A stretch of DNA of 47,375 nucleotides from assembly GCF_024448935.1 (NCBI RefSeq), contig NZ_JAMOIE010000031.1:1-47375 (forward strand). Reading direction: 5' to 3'. Numbering within the stretch: the stretch's first letter is position 1; the number at the start of each line of letters is the position of its first letter. The DNA comes from Stutzerimonas stutzeri. GTDB taxonomy: Bacteria > Pseudomonadota > Gammaproteobacteria > Pseudomonadales > Pseudomonadaceae. The position numbers and the translations under genes are program-made. Shown here one piece after another: positions 34,682 to 43,161 of this stretch. The notes beneath the pieces are model-generated. The model worked only from the letters and a program-made list of their open reading frames with translations. It ran no database searches and was not told the DNA's origin.

Positions 34682-35818
34682 ATGCTTCCAATGCATCCGC
34701 AACCAAAACAGGATGAAATACTGTCCTCGTGGTTGGTGCGGTTAGCGTTTGCAAATGGGTTCCCGCTACATACTTTTTATTCAAGTCTGCTTAGCTACAA
34801 AGCACCGATCTGGAGTCGTGATATAGATCGTCATCCTTCGATGGAGCTTTTGAAAGTACTAGAAAGTCATACGCACAAATCTATTATAGCTCTTCAGACA
34901 TTAACCTTTAGTTCGTATGAGGGGGTTCTTTTTGAGCAATTGCCAATGAACGGAGATGCACCCTGGCTTCTCCCTGCGGGAGTGTTCCACCGCACTCGGC
35001 TTCGCGCCGGGATGCAGTTCTGCCCTCTTTGCATACAGAATGATCCTGTCCCCTATTATCGACGTTGTTGGCGGCTGGCACTGTATTCCATCTGTGGGCA
35101 TCACAATTGTTTGATGCACCAATCTTGCCCGTTTTGCCATTCACCGGTGATATTTCATCGTCACGGTATAGGCCGAAGCAAGGAAACTCCTGATGATGCG
35201 CTCCGACTTTGTCATCATTGTGGGTTTTATTTAGGTGGGGCTGATCAGATATGTTTTGAATGGCCAGATGTGGAATCCAGAAATTTGCTCTGTATGATTC
35301 TCAATATGTTGGGGGCGGGGGGCGAATGGCGTGGCGCTGCGCCCTATGGAATTATTTTTTTTCAGGGACTACGTATTCTGGTTGGGGCCATTAGCGGTCG
35401 GAATGGTCTCCGATTGCGTGAAGTGCTTAGCAAGACTCTAAACGTAAGGATTGAGCCGGTGCCACATAAGGATTTTGAATATCAAGAAGCTACGGTTCGG
35501 CTAAAGCTGCTGCTTGCAGCGATGTGGATGCTGAAGGACTGGCCTGATCGGTTTTTGCGAGTTTGTAGCAGCGCGCATTTTACACGATCCCGCTTAACTG
35601 ATTACTTTCCGACTATGCCGTTTTGGCTTGCTAGCGTGGTGGACGAACATCTGGACACACGGCCTTATCTACCGAGTGCGGGCGAAGTAGTGGAGGCAGG
35701 TAATTACTTAATGGCTCACAATCGGAATGTTACATGTACGTCCCTTGGAGAGCTGCTCAACTTAAGGAGAGACGTTTCTAGTAGTGCCTTGAAGACCTGG
35801 AAATTGCAGTTGGATTGA
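34682..35818 (+). CDS. tniQ: TniQ-family target-site protein
   Basis: TniQ/TnsD-family protein, 378 aa, which recruits TnsC to the chosen target. N-terminal TniQ domain (PMHPQPKQDEILSSWLVRLA) followed by zinc-finger clusters: CPLCIQ, an HNCLMHQSCPFCH segment and CHHCGF. Length is between the short TniQ of CRISPR-guided elements and TnsD of Tn7 (about 508 aa). A C-terminal helical region (about 250-378) could bind a specific attachment site. It starts 2 bases after tnsC. No Cas genes, tnsE or second tniQ are seen in the window. Confidence 0.9.
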   Translation: MLPMHPQPKQDEILSSWLVRLAFANGFPLHTFYSSLLSYKAPIWSRDIDRHPSMELLKVLESHTHKSIIALQTLTFSSYEGVLFEQLPMNGDAPWLLPAGVFHRTRLRAGMQFCPLCIQNDPVPYYRRCWRLALYSICGHHNCLMHQSCPFCHSPVIFHRHGIGRSKETPDDALRLCHHCGFYLGGADQICFEWPDVESRNLLCMILNMLGAGGEWRGAAPYGIIFFQGLRILVGAISGRNGLRLREVLSKTLNVRIEPVPHKDFEYQEATVRLKLLLAAMWMLKDWPDRFLRVCSSAHFTRSRLTDYFPTMPFWLASVVDEHLDTRPYLPSAGEVVEAGNYLMAHNRNVTCTSLGELLNLRRDVSSSALKTWKLQLD

Positions 35819-36478
35819 GTGACGTTATTTCGGCCTCGAAGGTTACGTTAGTGGTTATGACTGGTTTGAATCTGCTACCGCTGATGGAGATGACGGTGGA
35901 AATAAAGAACTAGTGTGCAGTCTCAGAATAAAGTAATTTCCAGCTTGTGAGTTTCTCCATAAAAACAGATGAATACGACGTGCTCGTATGGTATGCCCCT
36001 CAAGGGTGAAAGCACCTAATTGATCCTCTGAAATGGAGTGGTTCATGGCTCCTTAGGACCCTGGATCTAGGCTGAATGACTTTTTCAGAGGGGGCTTTCA
36101 TTGGCCAAAGTCAGAAAACGGTCATCGGCGGTCGTTCAATCGTAAGCGTCCGCCCAAGTCGCCTTCCGAACCTGACCTGATGTGCCCCTGAGAGCAGGTT
36201 TACAGGCTTTCTGAGATGCCTGTCTGCAGGGCCCGTTTTCATCGGCAACGAGCGCAGCTTTCTGGATCAGAAACGGGCCGGTTCGGCGCCCTGACTTTTC
36301 TTCAGGCGCCCGCTCCGACTCAAGGTTGTCGTCTAGGCGGGCAAGCCTAAGAAGATAGTAGGCCTCGATGTCGGGAATCCCCGGTAAAAAAGAGAAAGTG
36401 CTCGTTGTTTGGGAACGATCTGGCTAGAAATATCCTACAGCGCTATGGCAGCATGGCACTAGGGCTAGGAGGAACGGA
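35819..36478. other. Gene-free region with several inverted repeats
   Basis: 660 bases with no convincing gene. A 9-base inverted repeat (CCTCTGAAA 36025-36033 / TTTCAGAGG 36083-36091) is followed by three adjacent GC-rich hairpins: GGCCCGTTT/AAACGGGCC (36230-36279), GGCGCC/GGCGCC (36285-36310) and GCCCGC/GCGGGC with an inner GAC/GTC pair (36308-36342). It may hold a structured RNA, transposon-end remnants or regulatory DNA for the next gene. Confidence 0.4.
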
Positions 36479-37306
36479 ATGCCATCTGACATTGAGCTGT
36501 ACTGCTATTGCTGCGAAGAGCCCAAGGTGGGGGACGAACACGTGCCTCCCCAAAGCTTTTTTGCGAAAGGTAATCGTGCGGGACTTATTAAAGTTCCCTC
36601 TTGCAAACTGCACAACCAAGATAAATCTGCCGATGATGAATATATTCGATCAGTTCTTCTTTCGTCTATTGAGTTAGACGGAAATGAGGCGATTGCTTCA
36701 AATTTTGAAGTGCATTCGCGTGCTTTAAAGCGTAGTGGCGAGAGACTTAAAAGCAAGCTGCTGAACGATGCTGATATTGAGATTTTTCTGAAGCTACAAG
36801 AAGAGTTCAAGGATGATCCTTGTGCTGGGGTGAAGATATTCTCGGAGCTAGAGAAGTCCGGAATCTGCACTGGGCTCTTAGGGCTTTTGTCTAACGACTA
36901 TCGCGATGAAGTAGTCGTCGCCAGCGACGGAGTTGAGCATAAAACTATATCTTATAGTTTTGACAAGTTAAGATTCCTAGCTTACTTTAAGCTGATGGCC
37001 AAAGCTTTATTTTATCATGAGACCAAATGGCCTTGGCTCGGGGAAGTAGTGCTTATTCCTCATAATTTTGTAAGTCGGGACGCCACTGAAAATGAAATAG
37101 CGCTTCACCGTAACCATTTGAATCTCATAGATCGTGAGTCATCCCAAGGCGCGCACAAAGAAGTGTTTTACTACGGAATGTTCACGCACCTTAAAAATGA
37201 ACGGACGATTGACTATTATTCTGTTAATTTCTGTCTCTACGACCATTTCAAGTTTACAGCTATAATGACGTCGGAGAATTTTATCTCTCACAAAGAGAGA
37301 ATCTGA
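36479..37306 (+). CDS. Putative HNH-type nuclease
   Basis: A 275-residue protein with a probable HNH/treble-clef core at its N-terminus: CYCC (about residues 9-12), DEHVPPQSFF, and SCKLHNQDKSADDEY. This is the pattern of CxxC, a catalytic His after Glu, and CxxHN seen in many small HNH endonucleases; a last Cys is replaced by His. The rest (about 60-275) is unrecognised and mixed alpha/beta (FKLMAKALFYHETKWPWLG). An AGGAGG ribosome site precedes the ATG. AT-rich codon use and the defence-rich context suggest an anti-phage or mobile-element role, which is inference. Confidence 0.6.
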   Translation: MPSDIELYCYCCEEPKVGDEHVPPQSFFAKGNRAGLIKVPSCKLHNQDKSADDEYIRSVLLSSIELDGNEAIASNFEVHSRALKRSGERLKSKLLNDADIEIFLKLQEEFKDDPCAGVKIFSELEKSGICTGLLGLLSNDYRDEVVVASDGVEHKTISYSFDKLRFLAYFKLMAKALFYHETKWPWLGEVVLIPHNFVSRDATENEIALHRNHLNLIDRESSQGAHKEVFYYGMFTHLKNERTIDYYSVNFCLYDHFKFTAIMTSENFISHKERI

Positions 37307-37375
37307 GTGATGAACAGCCGAGAAGCGTGGTTTCCTGACTGCACTCGTCGTGCATTGAATGATTGGACACCAGGT

Positions 37376-37560
37376 CTAAGCGCCTGAAGAACCATAGCTA
37401 ATGCCAGGCCCGTTAAACTTGCCTTGGTTCAACCGGCTAGCCGCCAGCCATATTCCGAAGCCGTCATGCATCAGCATTTTCATGCGATTGGGCAGTAGAT
37501 AAGTACAGTAAGGCTGCCCCGCACCGAATGCCGCATTCATCGCCTGCGCGCATGTCCATC
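37376..37560 (-). pseudogene. Relic of an IS66-family tnpB gene
   Basis: On the minus strand the frame reads AAFGAGQPYCTYLLPNRMK, then LMHDGFGIWLAASRLNQGKF, ending at TAG. This is the C-terminal half of the TnpB accessory protein of a different IS66 subgroup from the intact copy beside it. The N-terminal part, other IS genes and ends are missing. It marks an older IS66 insertion. Confidence 0.65.
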
Positions 37561-37668
37561 TATTCGGTGGAGAGCCAGAAGGAATGTAAGCGCTCCATAA
37601 ACCCCACCTTCAAATGACCCAAGTACGACCTGATGCTGTGCTCCCGATTTTCTTTCTGGAGCCAGCCC

Positions 37669-38028
37669 ATGATGCGCCCCGATCCCAAGGTTAAAGCCGT
37701 TTATCTTTATCCCAAGCCAGTGGATTTCCGTAAATCCATCAATGGCTTGGCCGCTCTGGTCGAGCTGGATATCAAGGTGGCGGTGTTCGACCCAGTATTA
37801 TTTGTGTTCCTCAATCGCACGCGTAGCCAAGTGAAAATTCTCTACTGGCATCGCAACGGTTTCTGTCTGTGGCTCAAGCGTCTAGAGGCCGAACGCTTCA
37901 AAACTAAGCCGGATGCGGGCGATGAAGCCATTGAGTTGACGGTGCGTGAATTGAACCAACTTTTGGATGGAATCGATCTCTGGGGTAACCAGCCGCACAA
38001 GCTGCTGACGCCGCGCTTCGTCACCTGA
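37669..38028 (+). CDS. tnpB: IS66 accessory protein TnpB
   Basis: A 119-residue IS66 Orf2 protein needed for transposition, role unclear. Typical motifs are AVYLYPKPVDFRKSINGLAA, then VFDPVLFVFLNRTRSQVKIL and WHRNGFCLWLKRLE. I chose the ATG at 37669, after GGAG, rather than an in-frame ATG 12 codons upstream that leads into non-conserved sequence. Confidence 0.92.
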   Translation: MMRPDPKVKAVYLYPKPVDFRKSINGLAALVELDIKVAVFDPVLFVFLNRTRSQVKILYWHRNGFCLWLKRLEAERFKTKPDAGDEAIELTVRELNQLLDGIDLWGNQPHKLLTPRFVT

Positions 38029-38046
38029 TTCGGTATAATCCACGGC

Positions 38047-39591
38047 ATGATTTCCATGCCCGAAACCCTCCCCGACGATCCTTTTTTGCTCAAGCAGTTG
38101 CTGCTGTCGGCGAGCGTGCGGATGTCGGAAAAGGATGGACAAATTGAGCGTCTGCGCGAACAAAACGCCCTGCTGCTCCAGCGTCTGTTCGGCCGTAAGT
38201 CCGAGCAGAGTGCCGATCCTGACTCACCGCAGCTAGAGTTCTTCAACGAGGCTGAAAACCTCACCGACACTGCGCCTGAAGCCGTTGCCGATGACGTCGA
38301 GGAAGAGGTTGTCGCTCCGGTTAAGCGTCGTGGCAAGCGTAAGCCGTTGCCCGCTGAACTGCCGCGTGTCGAAGTCGTCCACGAGCTGCCCGAGCACGAA
38401 CTGACCTGTGAGTGTGGTTGCCGCAAACAGGTCATCGGTGAAGAAACCAGCGAGCAGCTGGAAATCATCCCGATGCAAGTCCGGGTGATCAAACACATCC
38501 GCAAAACCTACGCCTGCAAGACCTGCGAAACCGCGCCGATCACTGCCGATAAGCCGGCGCAGTTGATCGAGAAAAGCCTAGCCAGCCCCAGCGTGCTGGC
38601 CATGCTGCTAACAACAAAATACGCCGACGGCATCCCGCTGTACCGCTTTGAGAGGATGCTCAGCCGGCACGGTATCGACATCCCGCGCCAGACCTTGGCG
38701 CGCTGGGTGATCCAGTGTGGCGCGCTGCTACAACCGCTGCTCAACTTGATACGCGACCAGTTGCTGGACTACCCGGTACTGCACTGCGATGAGACCCGTG
38801 TGCAGGTGCTCAAAGAGCCGGGGCGTGAGCCGAGCAGCCAATCGTGGATGTGGGTGCAAACCGGCGGCCCGCCAGACAGGCCAGTAATCCTGTTCGACTA
38901 TACCACCAGCCGTGCGCAGGACGTGCCGCTGCGCCTGCTCGCGGGCTACCGCGGTTACTTGATGACCGACGACTACGCCGGCTACAACGCCGTGGCCGCG
39001 CAAGCCGGGGTTGAGCGCTTAGCCTGCCTGGCGCATGCGCGACGTAAATTTATTGAGGCGCAGAAGGTGCAGCCCAAGGGCAAAACCGGACGGGCCGACG
39101 TGGCGCTAAACCTGATCAACAAACTGTACGGCATCGAGCGCGACCTAAAAGACGCCATCCCCGAACAACGTTATCAGGGTCGCCAGCAACATAGCCTGCC
39201 GATCCTCGCTCAACTGAAAAACTGGCTGGAGAAAACTCAGCCGCAAGTTACCGCACAGAATGCCTTGGGCAAAGCCGTAAACTACCTGGCCAACAACTGG
39301 AGCCGGCTGGAGCGCTACGCCGAAGGCGGCCACCTGCCGATCGACAACAACGCCGCCGAGCGAGCCATCCGGCCCTTCGTCATCGGCCGAAAGAACTGGC
39401 TGTTCAGCGACACACCCAAGGGCGCCACTGCCAGCGCGCAAATCTACAGCCTGATCGAAACCGCCAAGGCCAACCACCAAGAGCCTTACGCCTACCTGCG
39501 TCACATCCTCGAACGCCTGCCTCAGGCCAATTGCATCGAAGGCTACGAAGCGCTGCTGCCGTGGAACTGCAAACCCACAACGCCACTTTAA
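38047..39591 (+). CDS. tnpC: IS66-family transposase TnpC
   Basis: DDE transposase, 514 aa. N-terminal leucine-zipper-like helix ([20 protein letters not shown]), then a zinc-binding region ([20 protein letters not shown]), and the catalytic core with Asp in [12 protein letters not shown], Asp in [10 protein letters not shown] and Glu in [19 protein letters not shown]. The usual IS66 C-terminal motif ([20 protein letters not shown]) is present. Full length and apparently intact. Confidence 0.95.
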   Translation: MISMPETLPDDPFLLKQLLLSASVRMSEKDGQIERLREQNALLLQRLFGRKSEQSADPDSPQLEFFNEAENLTDTAPEAVADDVEEEVVAPVKRRGKRKPLPAELPRVEVVHELPEHELTCECGCRKQVIGEETSEQLEIIPMQVRVIKHIRKTYACKTCETAPITADKPAQLIEKSLASPSVLAMLLTTKYADGIPLYRFERMLSRHGIDIPRQTLARWVIQCGALLQPLLNLIRDQLLDYPVLHCDETRVQVLKEPGREPSSQSWMWVQTGGPPDRPVILFDYTTSRAQDVPLRLLAGYRGYLMTDDYAGYNAVAAQAGVERLACLAHARRKFIEAQKVQPKGKTGRADVALNLINKLYGIERDLKDAIPEQRYQGRQQHSLPILAQLKNWLEKTQPQVTAQNALGKAVNYLANNWSRLERYAEGGHLPIDNNAAERAIRPFVIGRKNWLFSDTPKGATASAQIYSLIETAKANHQEPYAYLRHILERLPQANCIEGYEALLPWNCKPTTPL

Positions 39592-39647
39592 AACGCAAAA
39601 CCCCACCAGCGGGAGGTGGGGTTTATGGAGCGCTTACGAAGGAATCG

Positions 39648-39812
39648 ATGCGAATCATCGCAGAAGATTTCGAAGAAAGGTCGCGCAGGCAGCAGCATCG
39701 TCAGTGGGTCAGTTCACTTTGGCGTCGCCGCGCGGATGCTGTATTTCAACGAGTATGTTCGATGATGGTGGGTGCGATTTTGCTCCGGGCAGCTGCATGG
39801 GTAACGGAATGA
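39648..39812 (+). CDS. Possible small basic protein (54 aa)
   Basis: Weak candidate. The ATG at 39648 is preceded by GAAGGAAT, which is both a good ribosome site and the right copy of the IS66 target duplication, so the insertion landed in the leader. The product begins MRIIAEDFEERSRRQQHRQW and has a hydrophobic C-terminal half (VGAILLRAAAWV). No family recognised, and it may be chance coding. Confidence 0.3.
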   Translation: MRIIAEDFEERSRRQQHRQWVSSLWRRRADAVFQRVCSMMVGAILLRAAAWVTE

Positions 39813-40041
39813 ATGAAGGTTGCAGATCCGTGTTTTTCTGCGCTTGCAGGCGAATCGATTTGTGGACGAGGTTTGTATTGCGGTTATGGCTGAGCGCGAT
39901 GCTGACAATCGAAGCGCCGGGCTGAGCAGCCAAGCGCCAAATGGCATATCATAAAAGCCAGCGCAGAGGTTGGTACCGGCATCCGCAGCCCTAATACACG
40001 ACTGGATTTGACCATCCCGTTCCTAGACTACAGAGACCCAA
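39813..40041. other. Intergenic DNA before the methyltransferase operon
   Basis: About 230 bases with no gene or clear element seen. Composition drops sharply in GC just before the hsdM start, marking the left edge of the AT-rich defence module at about 40.0 kb. Confidence 0.5.
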
Positions 40042-41457
40042 ATGAAACAAAATATCATTGTCCAAAAAATTTGGAGCCTTTGTAATATATTACGGGGTGA
40101 TGGGGTTACCTATTACCAATATATCTCTGAACTGAGCTATTTGTTATTTCTAAAGATTGCTCAGGAAAATGGTTCAGAAAGGCTAATTCCCGAAGGATTT
40201 CGATGGGTTGATTTGGAGTCCCACGAGAAAGACGGCTTGCTTGGATTCTACCAAGAAATGCTTACCCATTTGGGTGCTACAGCAGATAATGAAGTAATAA
40301 GAGCGATATATGCGTTCCCTACAACAGTGTTCTCTCATTCTGAAAATCTAAAAGCAGTGGTAGATGGAATATCCAAAATAGATTGGCATAAAGTTGATCA
40401 GGATGGATTTGGCGATATATATAGCAGTCTAATCGATAAAAGTGCGCAAGATACTCGATCGGGGGCTGGGCAGTATTTCACGCCGCGACCATTAGTGGAT
40501 GCAATCGTAAGATTAATGCAGCCAGCAGTTGGTGAGCAAATTCAGGATCCATCCGTAGGTAGTGGCGGGTTTTTGGTCGCTGCCGATGAGTATGTCCGTG
40601 CAAGAGTATCTAAAGATCAATATAAAAAAAATCCACCGAAATATCAAGGCGTAGAAATAGAGAAAAACACACGCCGCATTTGTTTGATGAATACTTTTTT
40701 GCACGGCTTAGATGCAGAAATAATATACGGCGATGCGCTTACCGATGATGCGATGGATCTAAACGCTGCTGATCTAATACTTGCTAATCCGCCATTCGGG
40801 AGCAAAGCAGGTAGCAAACGGGCGTTAAGAAACGATATTCCGTTTCCGAACTGCAATAAGCAGTTAGCTTTTTTACAGCATATCTATTTGGGGCTTAAGA
40901 GTGGCGGGCGTTCTGCCGTAGTTTTACCGGACAATATTTTATTTGAAGGGGGAGTAGGCCGAGCTGTAAGAACTAACCTCATGGACACCTGTAATCTTCA
41001 CACAATTCTGCGCTTGCCGACAGGTATTTTTTATGCGGCAGGTGTGAAGACTAACGTTTTGTTTTTCTCGAAACCCAAAGGTTCTGACGCATGCACCAAG
41101 GAAGTATGGATATACGATATGCGTGCGAATATGCCGAGATTTGGCAAAACGTCCCCTCTTGAGCACAAACATTTTGAAGATTTTATAACTTGCTTTGGTG
41201 ATGACTCCCATGGGCAATCTCCTCGTAAGGACCAAGGTGAAAGCGGATGTTTCCGTCGTTTTACACGAGAGGAGATTGCCGAGCGCGATGATAATCTCGA
41301 TATCTCCTGGCTTAATGACGATAGAGGAGGAATCGAAGACGGGCTGATTGAACTCGAAGATATCTCTGCCGCCATTCTTGCCCACCTTCGTTCGGCCCTC
41401 TTCGAAATAGAATTCGTTACAGACGAACTCGCCGAACCAATCGAGGCAGAAGAATGA
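40042..41457 (+). CDS. hsdM: Type I-like N6-adenine DNA methyltransferase HsdM
   Basis: Modification subunit, 471 aa. An N-terminal helical HsdM_N domain (about 1-130, IVQKIWSLCNILRGDGVTYY) precedes the N6-MTase domain with QYFTPR (144-149), SAM-binding motif I DPSVGSGGF (169-177) and catalytic motif IV NPPF (249-252). It should methylate adenine at the sequence chosen by HsdS, marking self DNA. No HsdR follows. The operon continues with HsdS, an ABC-type ATPase and an HNH protein. GC is much lower than in the chromosomal left part, indicating transfer. Confidence 0.93.
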   Translation: MKQNIIVQKIWSLCNILRGDGVTYYQYISELSYLLFLKIAQENGSERLIPEGFRWVDLESHEKDGLLGFYQEMLTHLGATADNEVIRAIYAFPTTVFSHSENLKAVVDGISKIDWHKVDQDGFGDIYSSLIDKSAQDTRSGAGQYFTPRPLVDAIVRLMQPAVGEQIQDPSVGSGGFLVAADEYVRARVSKDQYKKNPPKYQGVEIEKNTRRICLMNTFLHGLDAEIIYGDALTDDAMDLNAADLILANPPFGSKAGSKRALRNDIPFPNCNKQLAFLQHIYLGLKSGGRSAVVLPDNILFEGGVGRAVRTNLMDTCNLHTILRLPTGIFYAAGVKTNVLFFSKPKGSDACTKEVWIYDMRANMPRFGKTSPLEHKHFEDFITCFGDDSHGQSPRKDQGESGCFRRFTREEIAERDDNLDISWLNDDRGGIEDGLIELEDISAAILAHLRSALFEIEFVTDELAEPIEAEE

Positions 41458-41592
41458 CACCGGTAGGGTTGCTCGGTTGTAAAACAAGCCTCTTTATTTT
41501 TTCAGGCACTGCAACGAAACGGTGTATCTCTGGAGTTGAATGGCCTAGGTGCAAAATTGGCGAAACTGAGGACGTAAAGGAGGGGGCTCGGG

Positions 41593-43161
41593 ATGCGTGA
41601 TCTACCGAACGGCTGGGCCGAAGTAACCTTTGAGGATGTAGTAGAAGTTAACCCTCGAAAATCAGTGGACCTGAATGCCGAAGACCCTGTTACGTTCGTT
41701 CCAATGGCTGCTGTAAGTGAGTTTTCAGGTACCATCGTTCGCAGCACAGTTAAGCCGCTAAGGGAGGTAAATAGAGGATTCACTCAGTTTGCTGAAGGTG
41801 ATGTAATTTTCGCCAAAATTACCCCGTCAATGGAAAATGGGAAGTCGGCAGTAGCCGTAGGTCTCGAAAATGGCATTGGTTTTGGCTCCACAGAGTTTCA
41901 TGTGTTTAGAAGCCATGGAGCCGTTTTACCTGAGTATCTATGGAATTTCATACGCCAGAAATCTTTTCGAGAGGACGCCCAGAAGGTTATGTCTGGAGCG
42001 GTAGGCCAGCAGCGAGTTCCAGCGTCATATTTGAAGTTGTGTACGCTTCCTCTAGCCCCACTAGAGGAGCAGAAGCGGATAGTCTCGAAGTTAGAGCATA
42101 TACTTTATCGTACCTCTAGTGCGCGAATTGACCTCGATTTTATTCCCGCCTTAATAGAGAAGTACAAGGCTCGGCTCCTGTATTTAGCCTTCCGTGGAGA
42201 ATTATTAGCTGTTTTGCCTAGTGTCTCCCCGCAAACGGAGCGGAAAATTTCTAAGTTGAAAGACCTAGTTGAAAGCTTACGTTACGGAACTTCACGGAAA
42301 AGCTACGAGAGTCCAATAGGCGTTCCAGTATTGCGAATTCCCAATGTTGTCTCGGGAAGGATTGATCTTTCTGATCTAAAGTATTCAGTTCTTGACGATA
42401 ACGAGCTATCCGCCCTGCGACTTCAAGCGGGAGATATTTTAGTGGTTCGCTCTAACGGGAGCACAAGCTTAGTTGGACGTCCCGCTGTTGTTTCCGAAGA
42501 GTCCGTAGGTATGGCCTATGCGGGTTATCTAATTCGGCTTCGACCGGATATTAAAAAAGTCGTACCGAAATTTTTAGCTCTGATGTTACAAGCCCCGCCG
42601 ATTCGAGAGATAATCGAGTCAGGCGCACGCTCAACAAGTGGCGTTCACAATATAAACGCGACAGAGCTTGGAACGCTTCAGATTCCCTTATTTAGCCTCG
42701 AAGAGCAGGAAAGAATTGTTTGTGAAATAGAAACTGCTTTCGCATGGCTAGACCGAGTTTCTGCCGAACATGACGCAGCGATCAAACTACTGCCTAAGCT
42801 TGATGCAGCTATCCTTTCGAAAGCTTTTCGTGGTGAGATTGTGGGTCAAGTCCATAGCGATGAGCCGGCACTGATAACTATTTCTCATATCCGCGCTGAA
42901 CGCGAAATTGCTCCGAAGAGGCAGATGCCAATGCGCCCAAAGGCTAAAATTACTAAAAATCCGAAAGAGCTTCTTTTGCAAGATAGCCAAAGCTGGCCAA
43001 CAGAAGGATTACCTTTCGAAGAGATAGCAAAACGCAAACTTATGAAGCACGATGAGATGCGTGATGCAATATTCGCCTTGCTTTCCGGAGATAAACCTTT
43101 GCTACGACAGGTTTTTAATGCGGAAGCCAAATGCATGTATCTTCAGCGGGTGAGCGAATGA
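41593..43161 (+). CDS. hsdS: Type I-like specificity subunit HsdS with C-terminal extension
   Basis: Target-recognition subunit, 522 aa, with two target-recognition domains (about 1-155 and 210-375), each followed by a conserved spacer helix region beginning LEEQKRIVSKLE and LEEQERIVCEIE and ending LAFRGEL or KAFRGEI. After the second repeat there are about 95 extra residues (AEREIAPKRQMPMRPKAKIT ... DAIFALLSGDKPLLRQVFNA) not found in ordinary type I HsdS. This tail could dock the ATPase/HNH partners. Starts at ATG 41593 after a strong AGGAGGG; 135 bases separate it from hsdM. The stop overlaps the ATPase start (ATGA). Confidence 0.92.
   Translation: MRDLPNGWAEVTFEDVVEVNPRKSVDLNAEDPVTFVPMAAVSEFSGTIVRSTVKPLREVNRGFTQFAEGDVIFAKITPSMENGKSAVAVGLENGIGFGSTEFHVFRSHGAVLPEYLWNFIRQKSFREDAQKVMSGAVGQQRVPASYLKLCTLPLAPLEEQKRIVSKLEHILYRTSSARIDLDFIPALIEKYKARLLYLAFRGELLAVLPSVSPQTERKISKLKDLVESLRYGTSRKSYESPIGVPVLRIPNVVSGRIDLSDLKYSVLDDNELSALRLQAGDILVVRSNGSTSLVGRPAVVSEESVGMAYAGYLIRLRPDIKKVVPKFLALMLQAPPIREIIESGARSTSGVHNINATELGTLQIPLFSLEEQERIVCEIETAFAWLDRVSAEHDAAIKLLPKLDAAILSKAFRGEIVGQVHSDEPALITISHIRAEREIAPKRQMPMRPKAKITKNPKELLLQDSQSWPTEGLPFEEIAKRKLMKHDEMRDAIFALLSGDKPLLRQVFNAEAKCMYLQRVSE

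Larger units (their letters stand above)
37586..39637 (+). mobile_element. IS66-family insertion sequence, two-gene form
   Basis: A 2052-bp element with perfect 23-bp inverted ends (37586-37608 and 39615-39637, beginning GTAAGCGCTCC) and an exact 8-bp target duplication, GAAGGAAT (37578-37585 and 39638-39645). IS66 elements characteristically make 8-bp duplications. It contains tnpB and tnpC but no tnpA. Exact ends and duplication point to a recent insertion. Confidence 0.95.

Noticed and set aside
31229..35818. CRISPR-associated transposon (TniQ plus TnsABC)
   Set aside because: No cas6/7/8 or cas12k gene and no repeat-spacer array is present in the window, so guided transposition is not supported.
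36081..36160. Tn21-type 38-bp terminal repeat (GGGGGC ... TCAGAAAACGG ... GTAAG)
   Set aside because: The blocks look similar, but spacing is much longer than in a real Tn21-family end and no transposase or partner end is nearby.
43131..43157. Earlier start for the ABC-type ATPase
   Set aside because: It would overlap hsdS by 31 bases and add nine residues without a ribosome site; the ATG at 43158 sits in the usual ATGA overlap.
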